This document shows positions 21,943 to 29,822 of a stretch of 64,000 nucleotides of DNA, in pieces. The notes under the pieces were generated by a model, which was given only the letters and a program-made list of their open reading frames with translations, was not told where the DNA came from and searched no databases. Each line of letters begins with the position of its first letter. The stretch's first letter is position 1. This DNA is from Gramella sp. Hel_I_59 (lineage in GTDB: Bacteria > Bacteroidota > Bacteroidia > Flavobacteriales > Flavobacteriaceae): the NCBI RefSeq assembly GCF_006714895.1, contig NZ_VFME01000001.1, positions 2,914,001 through 2,978,000 on the forward strand. Reading direction: 5' to 3'. Position numbers and translations under genes: made by a program.

Positions 21943-23279
21943 TGGCAGTTGAAATAAATCAAAACCTACGCTTTGGATTCGGAAAAGCTGCTGCAGTAAG
22001 TTTTTCTGCAGCTCCTAACCATACCGTAACCAATCCGGAAGAAACCGGAATCTCCACCGGTGGCAAAATTGCCCTTTGGGGTGATGATAATCGCTATCCT
22101 CAAAACTTCGTAAAAACGCTTAAGAAAAACGGTGCCGGAGGCTCCAGTTATAGATTTCTAAAAGCAGCTCATTATGGCAACGGTTTCAGGATCTATAGAC
22201 ATGACGCCACCGATGACGGCAAAGAGGATAAAAAAATTATCCCCTTACATGCAGAGGAGAAAATTGCAAAATTTTTCAAGGCTCGTAAAATGCACCGGGT
22301 CTTTACTGAGATCATTTCAGACCTGGAGAATTTTAACCTGGGCTTTCCGGAGTTTATCCTTACCAACGATTATAAAGAGATCGATTCGGTACGCAGGCTG
22401 CAGACGGCTAAAATGCGTTACGAGAAGATCAATCCAAAAACCGGTCTAATTGAAAACGCATATTTCTGCCATAACTGGACCCGGAATACCAATGTAGATT
22501 CAGACTATGTAAGCAAGATCCCGGTGGTAGATTCTTACTGCTCTGCAGAGGAGATCAAAGAATATTGTAAAAGCCGGAAGATTCACAAATTCACCATGCC
22601 CATCTTCTACCCACTGGTAGATGAGATCTATTACCCGGAACCAGATCACCACTCGGTATATCTAAACGGCTGGATGGATGTTGTAAATGCGATCCCGGAA
22701 TATAAAAAGCACTTTTCAGAAAATCAGCTGAACATCAAATATATGGTGTACATCAGCGACGAGTATTTTACCAAGACTTACGCTGGCGAATGGGAAAAAT
22801 ACAGCCTAGACAAAAAGAACCAGATTAGAAAACAACTGGCCGATGCGATCGATGATCACCTGGCCGGAAATAAGAATGCCGGGAAATCTATCCAGGCGAC
22901 CGTTTTTAAGGATCGCGAAGGAAAATGGGTGAAGGGAATTGAAGTGGTACCGCTTAAAGACGAGAATACTTCCGAAGGGAAAGGCCTTCTGGACTCTTCT
23001 GCAGGAAACTCTGAAATTATGAGCGCCATTGGAACAGATCCTAATTTAATGGGAGTGGGAATTCCCGGAGGAAAATTAAACGGCGGATCCGGAAGCGATA
23101 AGCGCGAAGCTTTCAGCATCCTGAATGCGCTGTTCAAGACCAAGCGTGAAACTACCCTCGAGATGTGGAGAGTTTTGCGCGATTATAACGGATGGCCGGA
23201 AGATCTCGAAGGAGATTTCGCAGCTACCGAGCTTACCACTTTAGACAAGAACCCAACCGGAACTCAAAGCGTAATGTAA
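21942..23279 (+). CDS. Portal protein
   Basis: 445 residues, the size of typical portals. Position next to terminase and upstream of the adaptor, plus the segments GKIALWGDDNRYPQNFVKTL near the start and SEIMSAIGTDPNLMGVGIPG followed by GSGSDKREAFSILNALFKTK near the C-terminus, are characteristic of Bacteroidetes-phage portals. It forms the dodecameric DNA channel at the head vertex. Residues about 265-332 are echoed by the small protein encoded directly downstream. Confidence 0.78.
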   Translation: MAVEINQNLRFGFGKAAAVSFSAAPNHTVTNPEETGISTGGKIALWGDDNRYPQNFVKTLKKNGAGGSSYRFLKAAHYGNGFRIYRHDATDDGKEDKKIIPLHAEEKIAKFFKARKMHRVFTEIISDLENFNLGFPEFILTNDYKEIDSVRRLQTAKMRYEKINPKTGLIENAYFCHNWTRNTNVDSDYVSKIPVVDSYCSAEEIKEYCKSRKIHKFTMPIFYPLVDEIYYPEPDHHSVYLNGWMDVVNAIPEYKKHFSENQLNIKYMVYISDEYFTKTYAGEWEKYSLDKKNQIRKQLADAIDDHLAGNKNAGKSIQATVFKDREGKWVKGIEVVPLKDENTSEGKGLLDSSAGNSEIMSAIGTDPNLMGVGIPGGKLNGGSGSDKREAFSILNALFKTKRETTLEMWRVLRDYNGWPEDLEGDFAATELTTLDKNPTGTQSVM

Positions 23280-23506
23280 TGGCAGTAAAATATCTAATTA
23301 AAATATCAGATCAGTTTTTAAGTGACCAGTATGGTGAAGCATGGGAAAATTATCATCCGGAAGTTAAAATGCGAATAAGACACCAGATCTGTTTAGATCT
23401 GGATGATGCTCTAAAGACTGGAAAAAAGATTGAAGGTTTAAATGAACATATCATTATTAAAGAGATGAAAGGCTCTAAAATCTCACCTCTAAAATCTAAG
23501 ATCTAA
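23279..23506 (+). CDS. Small protein resembling a portal segment, 75 aa
   Basis: ATG overlaps the portal stop (TAATG). The whole protein aligns with portal residues about 265-332: VKYLIKISDQFL versus IKYMVYISDEYF, then YGEAWENY versus YAGEWEKY, and DLDDALKTGKK versus AIDDHLAGNKN. I count 17 identities in the first 47 ungapped positions. It therefore looks like a duplicated portal domain turned into a separate gene. A role in modulating portal assembly or a neutral duplication are both possible. Confidence 0.6.
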   Translation: MAVKYLIKISDQFLSDQYGEAWENYHPEVKMRIRHQICLDLDDALKTGKKIEGLNEHIIIKEMKGSKISPLKSKI

Positions 23507-23507
23507 T

Positions 23508-24443
23508 ATGGCCACCCTTATCACCACAATCGAAGATTTTAAAAAGTATGTCACCGTCAATGATAGTTTTGATTTTGCTATTATCCAGCCTTATTTAAAA
23601 CGGGTAGATCGCAAGCATATCAAGCCGCTCATAGGCAACGCTCTTTATGATTCTATTGGCGCAGCTCAGGAAGGCAAAAGTCAGGAAGTGCTGGAGCTGC
23701 TTCAGGAAGCGAGCGCCAACCTGGCCATGTTCTCTTTTTCCATGGTTGGAAAAGTACAGATCACTTCTTCCGGATTTCTAATTAGCCAGGGGCAAAATAA
23801 CCAGGTGGCCGGTTGGGCAGAAATGCGTGACATGCGCCGCAATTTTATCAAAACAGGTTCCGAAGCGATCGACGAAGCCCTCAAGATCATGGAGGAGAAT
23901 GAAGCCTCTTTCCAGGAATGGGTAGGAACCGAAGGATACACCACATTTAAAGAATTATTTACCAGGAGAACGGAAACCTTCAATCGGTATTTTATCATAC
24001 AAAACAGCCGTCTCACCTTCCTTAGACTCAAGCCAAACCTGCTTAAGGTCGAGAAGAAATTTTTTAGAGGTCTTTTAGGAACGGAGACGGTTAATCTTAT
24101 TAAAGCCGGGGCGACTCCGGAAGCTAAAGAAGCTTTGAAACTTGCACAGGCTGCCCAGGTACCGCTTTGTGTTGCTGAAGTGGCCAAAGAAGGCATTTTC
24201 ACGCTGAACGAAAAAGGGATTGTTTTCGAGATCGAGGAGATCCCTGGAGAGCGAAAGATCAAAACAGATCAGCAGGAACTGGATCGCATTTACGATTCCA
24301 AATTAGAGGAAGGCACCGAAGCGCTCAAAGAGCTGGTCGCTTATTTAAGAGAATACCCTGCAATATTCGCTGCTTTTGCCGCTAAAGAAGCCAACGTGTT
24401 AAGCAACCCGGTACACAATAATAAATCTATAGTTAGCTTTTAA
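23508..24443 (+). CDS. Head-tail adaptor candidate (DUF6712-like)
   Basis: 311 residues, helical, starting MATLITTIEDFKKYVTVNDS, with YLKRVDRKHIKPLIGNALYD and a middle helical repeat. This matches my recollection of the DUF6712 family, found next to portals in Bacteroidetes phages and thought to act as a connector. It lies 1 nt after the small portal-like gene. The family link is by memory of pattern, not by search. Confidence 0.6.
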   Translation: MATLITTIEDFKKYVTVNDSFDFAIIQPYLKRVDRKHIKPLIGNALYDSIGAAQEGKSQEVLELLQEASANLAMFSFSMVGKVQITSSGFLISQGQNNQVAGWAEMRDMRRNFIKTGSEAIDEALKIMEENEASFQEWVGTEGYTTFKELFTRRTETFNRYFIIQNSRLTFLRLKPNLLKVEKKFFRGLLGTETVNLIKAGATPEAKEALKLAQAAQVPLCVAEVAKEGIFTLNEKGIVFEIEEIPGERKIKTDQQELDRIYDSKLEEGTEALKELVAYLREYPAIFAAFAAKEANVLSNPVHNNKSIVSF

Positions 24444-24454
24444 AATTCATTAAT

Positions 24455-25696
24455 ATGCCAGGAGCATTAAGACCATCATTAGATCTATCTCAAAAAAGTA
24501 ATGTGATCCCTTCTATTAATAGAAGGACAGAAGCTACTGCAGAGGATTTTAAGGAATTATCAGATATCGCGAATAACCACGCGACGATTCTGGATGAGCT
24601 TACGCAGGCTGAAAACCGGAATCTCTTCTATGGGATTTTTGAATCTAAAGAATTACTGGAGGCCGCTTTTGAAAATGTACAGGAAGACGGGATCGCGATT
24701 GTAGATCCTCAGGTTGGCCAGCAGATCATTGCGAAATACAAAAACGGCGCATGGACATACCAGGAGGTGAATGCTCCTATCCAGTTCTATCCGACTAAAC
24801 TCGACCGACCTGCCAATGGCGAGACCGGCATCTGGTATATTGTCCTGGACGAAAAAAAGGCTTATTTGTGGTATGGCGGTGGCTGGATTGGTATTGGTAC
24901 CGACGGCCAGAATGGAATATCTGCTTACCAGGTTGCAGTCGCTTTTGGATTTCAAGGCACAGAAAATGAATGGTTGGCCAGTCTAATTGGGAAAAGCGCT
25001 TATCAGTCTGCCGTGGATAACGGATTCCAGGGAACCGAAGCTGAATGGATCGCTAGCCTTGGAGGAATTCCGGGAAAGTCTGCTTACGAAGTTGCCCAGG
25101 ATGAGGGATTCCAGGGAACCGTGCAGCAATGGCTGGATAGTTTAGTTGGAGCGCCTGGCGCGCCAGGACAAGATGGTGATTCTGCTTACCAAATATGGTT
25201 AGACCAGGGCAATGCCGGAACTGAACAGGATTTCCTGAATTGGTTAAAAGGGAATCCCGGTGCACCTGGAGCAGATGGTGACTCAGCTTATCAAATATGG
25301 TTGGATGCTGGTAATGTAGGAACCGAACAGGATTTTTTGAACTGGCTTAAAGGAGACCCCGGCGATCCAGGTGAAGTAACCACAGCACAATTAAATGCTG
25401 CGATTGCCGCAATTGATAATGTAGTTACCGTTGATACTTCCAGATTATTAGCAGCCTCAGATATCGGAAAGATATTATATGTGATTGCTTCAGTAACCCT
25501 TACCTGGCCGGCTGCAGGAATACCAGGATTTAAAGCAAATTTAGAATGCAACGATACAGGAGCTGCTACCATAGCCGATGAAGCTGGAACACCAGGTAAT
25601 GATCTTAGCGCGCCTAACGGAACAGAAATAGCAGCCGATGAAACCGCTTATTTATTTATAGAGCCCGTGGGTTCTAAACTTAGAATCTCTAAATAA
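24455..25696 (+). CDS. Tail fibre/collar protein with five internal repeats
   Basis: 413 residues. After an N-terminal attachment part (about 1-150) there are five tandem repeats (about 155-305) of the form SAYqxAvdnGFqGTexeWlxSLxG, with collagen-like GxP/GAPGxDG spacers in the last three. The last two units are nearly identical (SAYQIWLDxGNxGTEQDFLN). The C-terminal about 90 residues are Ala/Thr-rich beta structure. Such repeats form trimeric stalks in phage fibres. It lies upstream of the beta-propeller protein and overlaps it by one base. Confidence 0.7.
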   Translation: MPGALRPSLDLSQKSNVIPSINRRTEATAEDFKELSDIANNHATILDELTQAENRNLFYGIFESKELLEAAFENVQEDGIAIVDPQVGQQIIAKYKNGAWTYQEVNAPIQFYPTKLDRPANGETGIWYIVLDEKKAYLWYGGGWIGIGTDGQNGISAYQVAVAFGFQGTENEWLASLIGKSAYQSAVDNGFQGTEAEWIASLGGIPGKSAYEVAQDEGFQGTVQQWLDSLVGAPGAPGQDGDSAYQIWLDQGNAGTEQDFLNWLKGNPGAPGADGDSAYQIWLDAGNVGTEQDFLNWLKGDPGDPGEVTTAQLNAAIAAIDNVVTVDTSRLLAASDIGKILYVIASVTLTWPAAGIPGFKANLECNDTGAATIADEAGTPGNDLSAPNGTEIAADETAYLFIEPVGSKLRISK

Positions 25697-26478
25697 TGAG
25701 TAGGACGGGTTTTCAATTTGGTAAAAGAAAGCAAGTACAAGGAGAACCAGTACAATTTATAGAAGATAGTAAATTTTCTATTGGTGGCGTTTATTCTTTG
25801 TTTATGCCAGATTCAGGAAATGCAGTTTATCATATACATTTAACTAATTACAACCTTTATAATAACGCTTTGCCAGCGCCTTTTGACCTATCTAGTTCCA
25901 ATACAACTACATCGGGTTCACTTAGCCCAACTACTTTTGCAACTTCATTATTTTTTAAGCCTGACGGTACTAGGTTTTTTTATGGTACAGATGCACAAAA
26001 AAGGATTTATAGCTGGGATCTTGCAACGCCGTGGGATATTACGACTAGAACAGGCACAAGAAAAAACAGCCCTATGACTTTTCCTTTTGTTCATGGATTA
26101 TATTTTTCTCAAGACGGTTTAAATTGTGTCATCGCAGACGGAAGCAATGGTATTAGAAAATGTGAACTTGCAACAGCTTGGGATATAACCACAATAAATT
26201 CAGGAACTATAATTTACAATGCACCCGATTATTTAGATGGTATAGCTTTCTACGACAGCGGAAAAAAGTTTATTTACTCAACAAGAGATGCTGCAAAATT
26301 GGTATTATTTGAGGTGTCTGCACCTTATAACTTTAATACAATAATTAAAAGTTACACTTATACGGATGCGGTAAATTTTACTTCGGGAGGTCTTGGAATG
26401 TCAGCTACTAGCGACGGAAAAAAAATAATTTCAGGTCGAGGAACATCAAAAATAGTATTACTAAATAATAATTTTTAA
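25696..26478 (+). CDS. Beta-propeller receptor-binding candidate
   Basis: 260 residues, AT-rich codon use. It contains propeller-like blades with the recurring blade end LATPWDITT, LATAWDITT and SAPYNFNTI, each preceded by a FSQDG- or SDGK-type turn (FFKPDGTRF, YFSQDGLNC, SATSDGKKI). This pattern occurs in phage tail proteins as surface-exposed binding modules. It overlaps the fibre gene (TAATG), suggesting fibre-tip assembly. The composition shift from neighbours suggests exchange of host-range modules. Confidence 0.6.
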   Translation: MSRTGFQFGKRKQVQGEPVQFIEDSKFSIGGVYSLFMPDSGNAVYHIHLTNYNLYNNALPAPFDLSSSNTTTSGSLSPTTFATSLFFKPDGTRFFYGTDAQKRIYSWDLATPWDITTRTGTRKNSPMTFPFVHGLYFSQDGLNCVIADGSNGIRKCELATAWDITTINSGTIIYNAPDYLDGIAFYDSGKKFIYSTRDAAKLVLFEVSAPYNFNTIIKSYTYTDAVNFTSGGLGMSATSDGKKIISGRGTSKIVLLNNNF

Positions 26479-26479
26479 A

Positions 26480-26920
26480 ATGATGATTATAAGAAGCAAA
26501 CAACCACTCTTATTTGAAGCTTTAGAAGGGAAATCTGGAATTATAAGCCCTGAAATTCAAAGCATCAAAAAAAATCTAAAAACGGGTGGGTATGAAATAG
26601 AAGTTCACGATCGTCTGCAAATAGCCAGAGAAAATCCTTTGCCCAGTGAACCTTTATATTCTTATATATTTTTACAAAAGCGGGTTAAGAATTATAGCGC
26701 TACCGAGATTAGTAACCTGTTCACGATATTCGGCGAAACTATAGATCCTGCAGATAATGATTTTGATCAAAAAGCATGGAATAAACTTCCTGAAATGCTT
26801 TTGTTTATGAGCAACACCACCTCCATTTATGTGAGTGATAAAAAGACTGCTTCAGAAATTTTAAATGGAGTTGAAGGCGCTTTTGAAATGATAGATGAAA
26901 CTCAAGAAGTAGCTCAATAA
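26480..26920 (+). CDS. Fibre-operon protein, unknown, 146 aa
   Basis: Last gene of the 21586-26920 operon, 1 nt after the propeller gene. An N-terminal small domain (MMIIRSKQPLLFEALEGKSG) is followed by a helical part with LFTIFGETIDPADNDFDQKA. It may be a fibre chaperone or a baseplate-accessory protein; unproven. Confidence 0.5.
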   Translation: MMIIRSKQPLLFEALEGKSGIISPEIQSIKKNLKTGGYEIEVHDRLQIARENPLPSEPLYSYIFLQKRVKNYSATEISNLFTIFGETIDPADNDFDQKAWNKLPEMLLFMSNTTSIYVSDKKTASEILNGVEGAFEMIDETQEVAQ

Positions 26921-26935
26921 TCAACTTAATCTCCC

Positions 26936-26971
26936 TGTCCTTTTTTTAAAATCCTCCAGTTCGGACTTTTA
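26936..26971 (+). promoter_or_regulatory. Phage promoter-like element, copy 8
   Basis: TGTCC with seven T, box GGACTTTTA at positions 28-36; ATG of the next gene (26995) is 23 nt further on. It drives the lysis operon. Confidence 0.5.
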
Positions 26972-26994
26972 TCATATCTAATACACTAGACATC

Positions 26995-27540
26995 ATGAAA
27001 GTCCGAACTTTTTTTTCTAATGCAGGCTCCTGGCTTAAGGAGTTTTTTCAAAATATAGGAGATCTTCTAATTTCCATTTTATTAATCCTTTTAGCTGTGG
27101 TTTTAATTGCCATCGCTTTCCTGCCTGCGGTGATCTGGAAACTTATTTTTTCCATCAAGAATGAAAAAAGAAAAGCTCGCGGGATCCTTTCTGGTACCAC
27201 TCATTTCTTTACCGGGATCGCCATTGCTTTAGACCAGGTTGGGAACGTCGCTTTTGGATCTTTCTTTAACTGGCTTTTCCTAACCAATGACCAGGAATAT
27301 CCCTTCGGGAAAACTCATGAAACCGTGAGTGAAGTTCTCGGCTGGAACGAAGCCCTTGGCAATCTAAACCGTAAAGGCCTCCTTTTAGTCTCCTTCCTTA
27401 ATATCATTGAATCTGCACACTGTGAAAAGTCGATGAATTCCGGCTGGTACAAAGCGAAATATAAAGTCGATTACTATAAGGAGCTGCAGGAAAAACTTAA
27501 AACTAAAGAGAACACCAAAGCCTTCCTGGCGAAATATTAA
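26995..27540 (+). CDS. Membrane protein, unknown, 181 aa
   Basis: An amphipathic N-terminus, then strong hydrophobic helices (about residues 22-50, ILLILLAVVLIAIAFLPAVI), and a soluble part with GTTHFFTGIAIALDQVGNVA and a basic C-terminus. The GTTHFFTGIAIALDQVGN block looks like a conserved phage family of unknown role. Being first in the lysis operon, it could be a holin-related or internal membrane protein. Confidence 0.55.
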   Translation: MKVRTFFSNAGSWLKEFFQNIGDLLISILLILLAVVLIAIAFLPAVIWKLIFSIKNEKRKARGILSGTTHFFTGIAIALDQVGNVAFGSFFNWLFLTNDQEYPFGKTHETVSEVLGWNEALGNLNRKGLLLVSFLNIIESAHCEKSMNSGWYKAKYKVDYYKELQEKLKTKENTKAFLAKY

Positions 27541-27565
27541 TAAACAATTCACTTAATCTAAAATC

Positions 27566-27982
27566 ATGAAAAAACTATTCACACTCGCATTCCTTTTAGC
27601 ATTCTCGCTCACAACTTTTGCCCAGGAGCCACCAGATAAAGCAGTAGATCTGGACACGGTCACGATAGACTTCCAGGTAACCGATATCTCCGGAGATGTC
27701 GCCAAGATCATCTCTACCAGCCTGGGAAAAAAATATGAAGTTCCGGCGACTCCGGAATATAATCCTTTTGGATATGTGCTCGAGGTAGATCGCGAATATA
27801 CTATTTGCCTGGAACGGGATATGAACCTGGTTTATAAATATCAGACTCGAGGACAGACTAAAACTTTGCCGGCGCGAATGATCTGGTTTACAGTTTCAGA
27901 TGCACAGCTTAAAAAAGACCAGGTCCAGCTCAGCAGATTTATCAGTGAGCCGCCTGGTTATGATCGAAGCCCAAGATATTAA
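27566..27982 (+). CDS. Secreted phage protein with signal peptide, 138 aa
   Basis: A clear Sec signal (MKKLFTLAFLLAFSLTTFAQ) with probable cleavage after FAQ or nearby. The mature part is beta-rich (VDLDTVTIDFQVTDISGDVA). It lies within the lysis operon. It may act in the periplasm during lysis or superinfection. No family is recognised. Confidence 0.55.
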   Translation: MKKLFTLAFLLAFSLTTFAQEPPDKAVDLDTVTIDFQVTDISGDVAKIISTSLGKKYEVPATPEYNPFGYVLEVDREYTICLERDMNLVYKYQTRGQTKTLPARMIWFTVSDAQLKKDQVQLSRFISEPPGYDRSPRY

Positions 27983-28000
27983 TAAACCTTAACCTATACT

Positions 28001-28348
28001 ATGCTAGATCCAGCACTTTCTAAATTTTCAGATTACGGCCTGGCCGGTTTAATCATTCTTACGCTCATCATCGCTGTTGGCTACCTTTTTAAAGTGGTCC
28101 ACGACTATAGTAAAAGCGATCGACAGCGTGCAGATCATTTTGGAGAAGCTTTTATGACAATGTCTAAAGATCAAAATGAAACCAATCGAAAAATTGTAGA
28201 TGTGACCGAGAGAATCGCTGAGCAGAGCAAGATTTACCATGATGACACCACTAGGAAATTAGATGAAATGCCCGGAAAGATCATTAGGGAATTTGAATAC
28301 AGGCAACTGCAGCAGGCACAGAATGTAAATAACACCCCGGCATCATGA
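28001..28348 (+). CDS. Holin candidate, single TM plus coiled coil, 115 aa
   Basis: One N-terminal transmembrane helix (about residues 13-34, GLAGLIILTLIIAVGYLFKV) followed by a charged coiled-coil tail. The gene directly precedes the endolysin and overlaps its start by 4 nt (ATGA), the classic place for a holin. Its single-TM topology with a cytoplasmic or periplasmic coiled coil fits class III holins or holin partners. Confidence 0.55.
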   Translation: MLDPALSKFSDYGLAGLIILTLIIAVGYLFKVVHDYSKSDRQRADHFGEAFMTMSKDQNETNRKIVDVTERIAEQSKIYHDDTTRKLDEMPGKIIREFEYRQLQQAQNVNNTPAS

Positions 28349-28998
28349 CTCCATTAGAGCGATTTCAGAAAGAGAACGGACTCCTGCCAGATGGCAAGAT
28401 TGGTAAGAACACGCTCGGCGCAATGCGAGTGGTGTTTAATATCTGTGATCCTGCCTGGCTTGCTCATTATGTGGGTCAGCTGGCGCACGAATCTCAATAT
28501 TTCACCAGGGAATGGGAAAATTTAAACTATTCCTATGAGCGTCTTCTGCAGATCTTCTCTTATGATTTCGACCAGGACCGGAACCGTGTTCTTTCTGAAG
28601 CTGAAAAACAGGTGGCCAAGATCCTTGCCCGGAAGCCTGAGCAAATTGCCAATTTCGTGTATGCGAGTCAAAACGGCAATGGCCCGGAGGCAAGTGGAGA
28701 CGGTTGGCTTTTTCGTGGGCGTGGTCCTATAATGATCACCGGCCGTAAAAATTACCAGCTCTTTGCAGATTATGTAGGTGACCAGGAGATCATGAAAAAC
28801 CCAGATCTCATTATCACCAAATATTACTGGCAGTCGGCCTACTGGTATTTTGAATCCAATAATCTATGGAGGCTTTGCAATGTCGTGGATCACTCGAGTA
28901 TCAAAAGACTGACCAAGGCCATTAATGGAGGTTACAATAACCTGCAGCACCGTATAGAGCTTACAGAAAAATATTACAAAATACTCCTGAAGTCATGA
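28345..28998 (+). CDS. Endolysin, GH19 (chitinase/lysozyme-type)
   Basis: 217 residues. A short peptidoglycan-binding-like N-terminus (FQKENGLLPDGKIGKNTLGA) precedes a GH19 catalytic domain: AHESQYFTREWENLNYS (Glu residues as catalytic candidates), GDGWLFRGRGPIMITGRKNY and TKAINGGYNNLQHR. It cleaves peptidoglycan glycan strands. No signal peptide, so it needs the holin. It overlaps the holin candidate and the spanin gene by 4 nt each. Confidence 0.85.
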   Translation: MTPLERFQKENGLLPDGKIGKNTLGAMRVVFNICDPAWLAHYVGQLAHESQYFTREWENLNYSYERLLQIFSYDFDQDRNRVLSEAEKQVAKILARKPEQIANFVYASQNGNGPEASGDGWLFRGRGPIMITGRKNYQLFADYVGDQEIMKNPDLIITKYYWQSAYWYFESNNLWRLCNVVDHSSIKRLTKAINGGYNNLQHRIELTEKYYKILLKS

Positions 28999-29498
28999 AA
29001 ACAAATGTCACACTGAGCCTGTCGAAGTGCTTATTAATAGCTCTGATCATTCTCCTTTCCGGATGCAGATCCCGAAAGGTGGAGGAACATAAGAAAGTGG
29101 AAAAACTCAATGAGATCGTTCAAAACGATATCACTTTCGAGAACGATATCCAGACCAATACTAAGATTGAAAAGATAAAGAACGATGTTTCTTTTTCGGT
29201 GGAACCGCTGGATCCAGAAAAACCCTCCAGGGTTTCTTACAAAGGAGACACGCTCGATCTTTACAATGCAAAAGTGGTGTATGGTAATTCGCAGGAATCA
29301 GAAAAAACCGAACAGGATCTGCAGAACAATTCCAAATACCAGGACAACACATCCCAAAAAACAAATTCAATCAATAAAGAAAAAGAGAGGAAAACAGAAA
29401 CCAAATCGGCCAGCTGGGGATTGAACATTGGAATCGTCCTGGGAATTATTGTGGCTTTAATACTTATATTTATTCACATAAAAACCAACAGGAAGTGA
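28995..29498 (+). CDS. Unimolecular spanin (u-spanin) candidate
   Basis: 167 residues. Lipobox LLSGC with acylated Cys at residue 24, followed by RSRK. A C-terminal transmembrane helix (about 142-162, LNIGIVLGIIVALILIFIHI) ends with a basic KTNRK. An outer-membrane lipoprotein with a C-terminal inner-membrane anchor is the architecture of phage T1 gp11 u-spanins, which fuse inner and outer membranes at the last lysis step. The position directly behind the endolysin supports this. No two-gene Rz/Rz1 pair is present. Confidence 0.7.
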   Translation: MKTNVTLSLSKCLLIALIILLSGCRSRKVEEHKKVEKLNEIVQNDITFENDIQTNTKIEKIKNDVSFSVEPLDPEKPSRVSYKGDTLDLYNAKVVYGNSQESEKTEQDLQNNSKYQDNTSQKTNSINKEKERKTETKSASWGLNIGIVLGIIVALILIFIHIKTNRK

Positions 29499-29740
29499 GC
29501 GAAATTCGAAAAAACGTCAGGAAGATAGCGATCGTTGGTACCGGGAATCCCTCGGCTCAATTAGAGCTGGCCAAAAAGAGACTTGAAGAAATTGGAATGG
29601 GACATATCGAATTAGAAATACTCACTCCAGAAGATTTTAAATGTTCATACGAACCGCCTAAACCAATAATGGTGATCGATGAATACCCGATGGGACTCTG
29701 TCCTATAGGTCCCATCTCTGGATCAAAATATCATAAATAA
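29495..29740 (+). CDS. Small phage protein, unknown, 81 aa
   Basis: GTG start overlapping the spanin stop. The N-terminal VRKIAIVGTGNPSAQLELAK gives a Rossmann-like beta-loop-helix, but the protein is too short for a full nucleotide-binding domain. Last gene of the lysis operon. The start is less sure; a later ATG at 29598 would leave a very short product. Confidence 0.45.
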   Translation: MSEIRKNVRKIAIVGTGNPSAQLELAKKRLEEIGMGHIELEILTPEDFKCSYEPPKPIMVIDEYPMGLCPIGPISGSKYHK

Positions 29741-29782
29741 AGTCTTCTATCAATTTACTATTTAAAAAGGGCAGCATTTCGT

Positions 29783-29818
29783 TGTCCTTTTTTTAGTGCT
29801 GCAGCTCCCGCAATTTAG
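29783..29818 (+). promoter_or_regulatory. Phage promoter-like element, copy 9
   Basis: TTGTCC with seven T, box GCAATTTAG at 29810-29818. The ATG at 29823 lies 4 nt beyond the box, as in copy 7. Copies 7 and 9 also share a similar spacer (GCTGC and CCCGCAA blocks). Confidence 0.65.
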
Positions 29819-29822
29819 CAGC

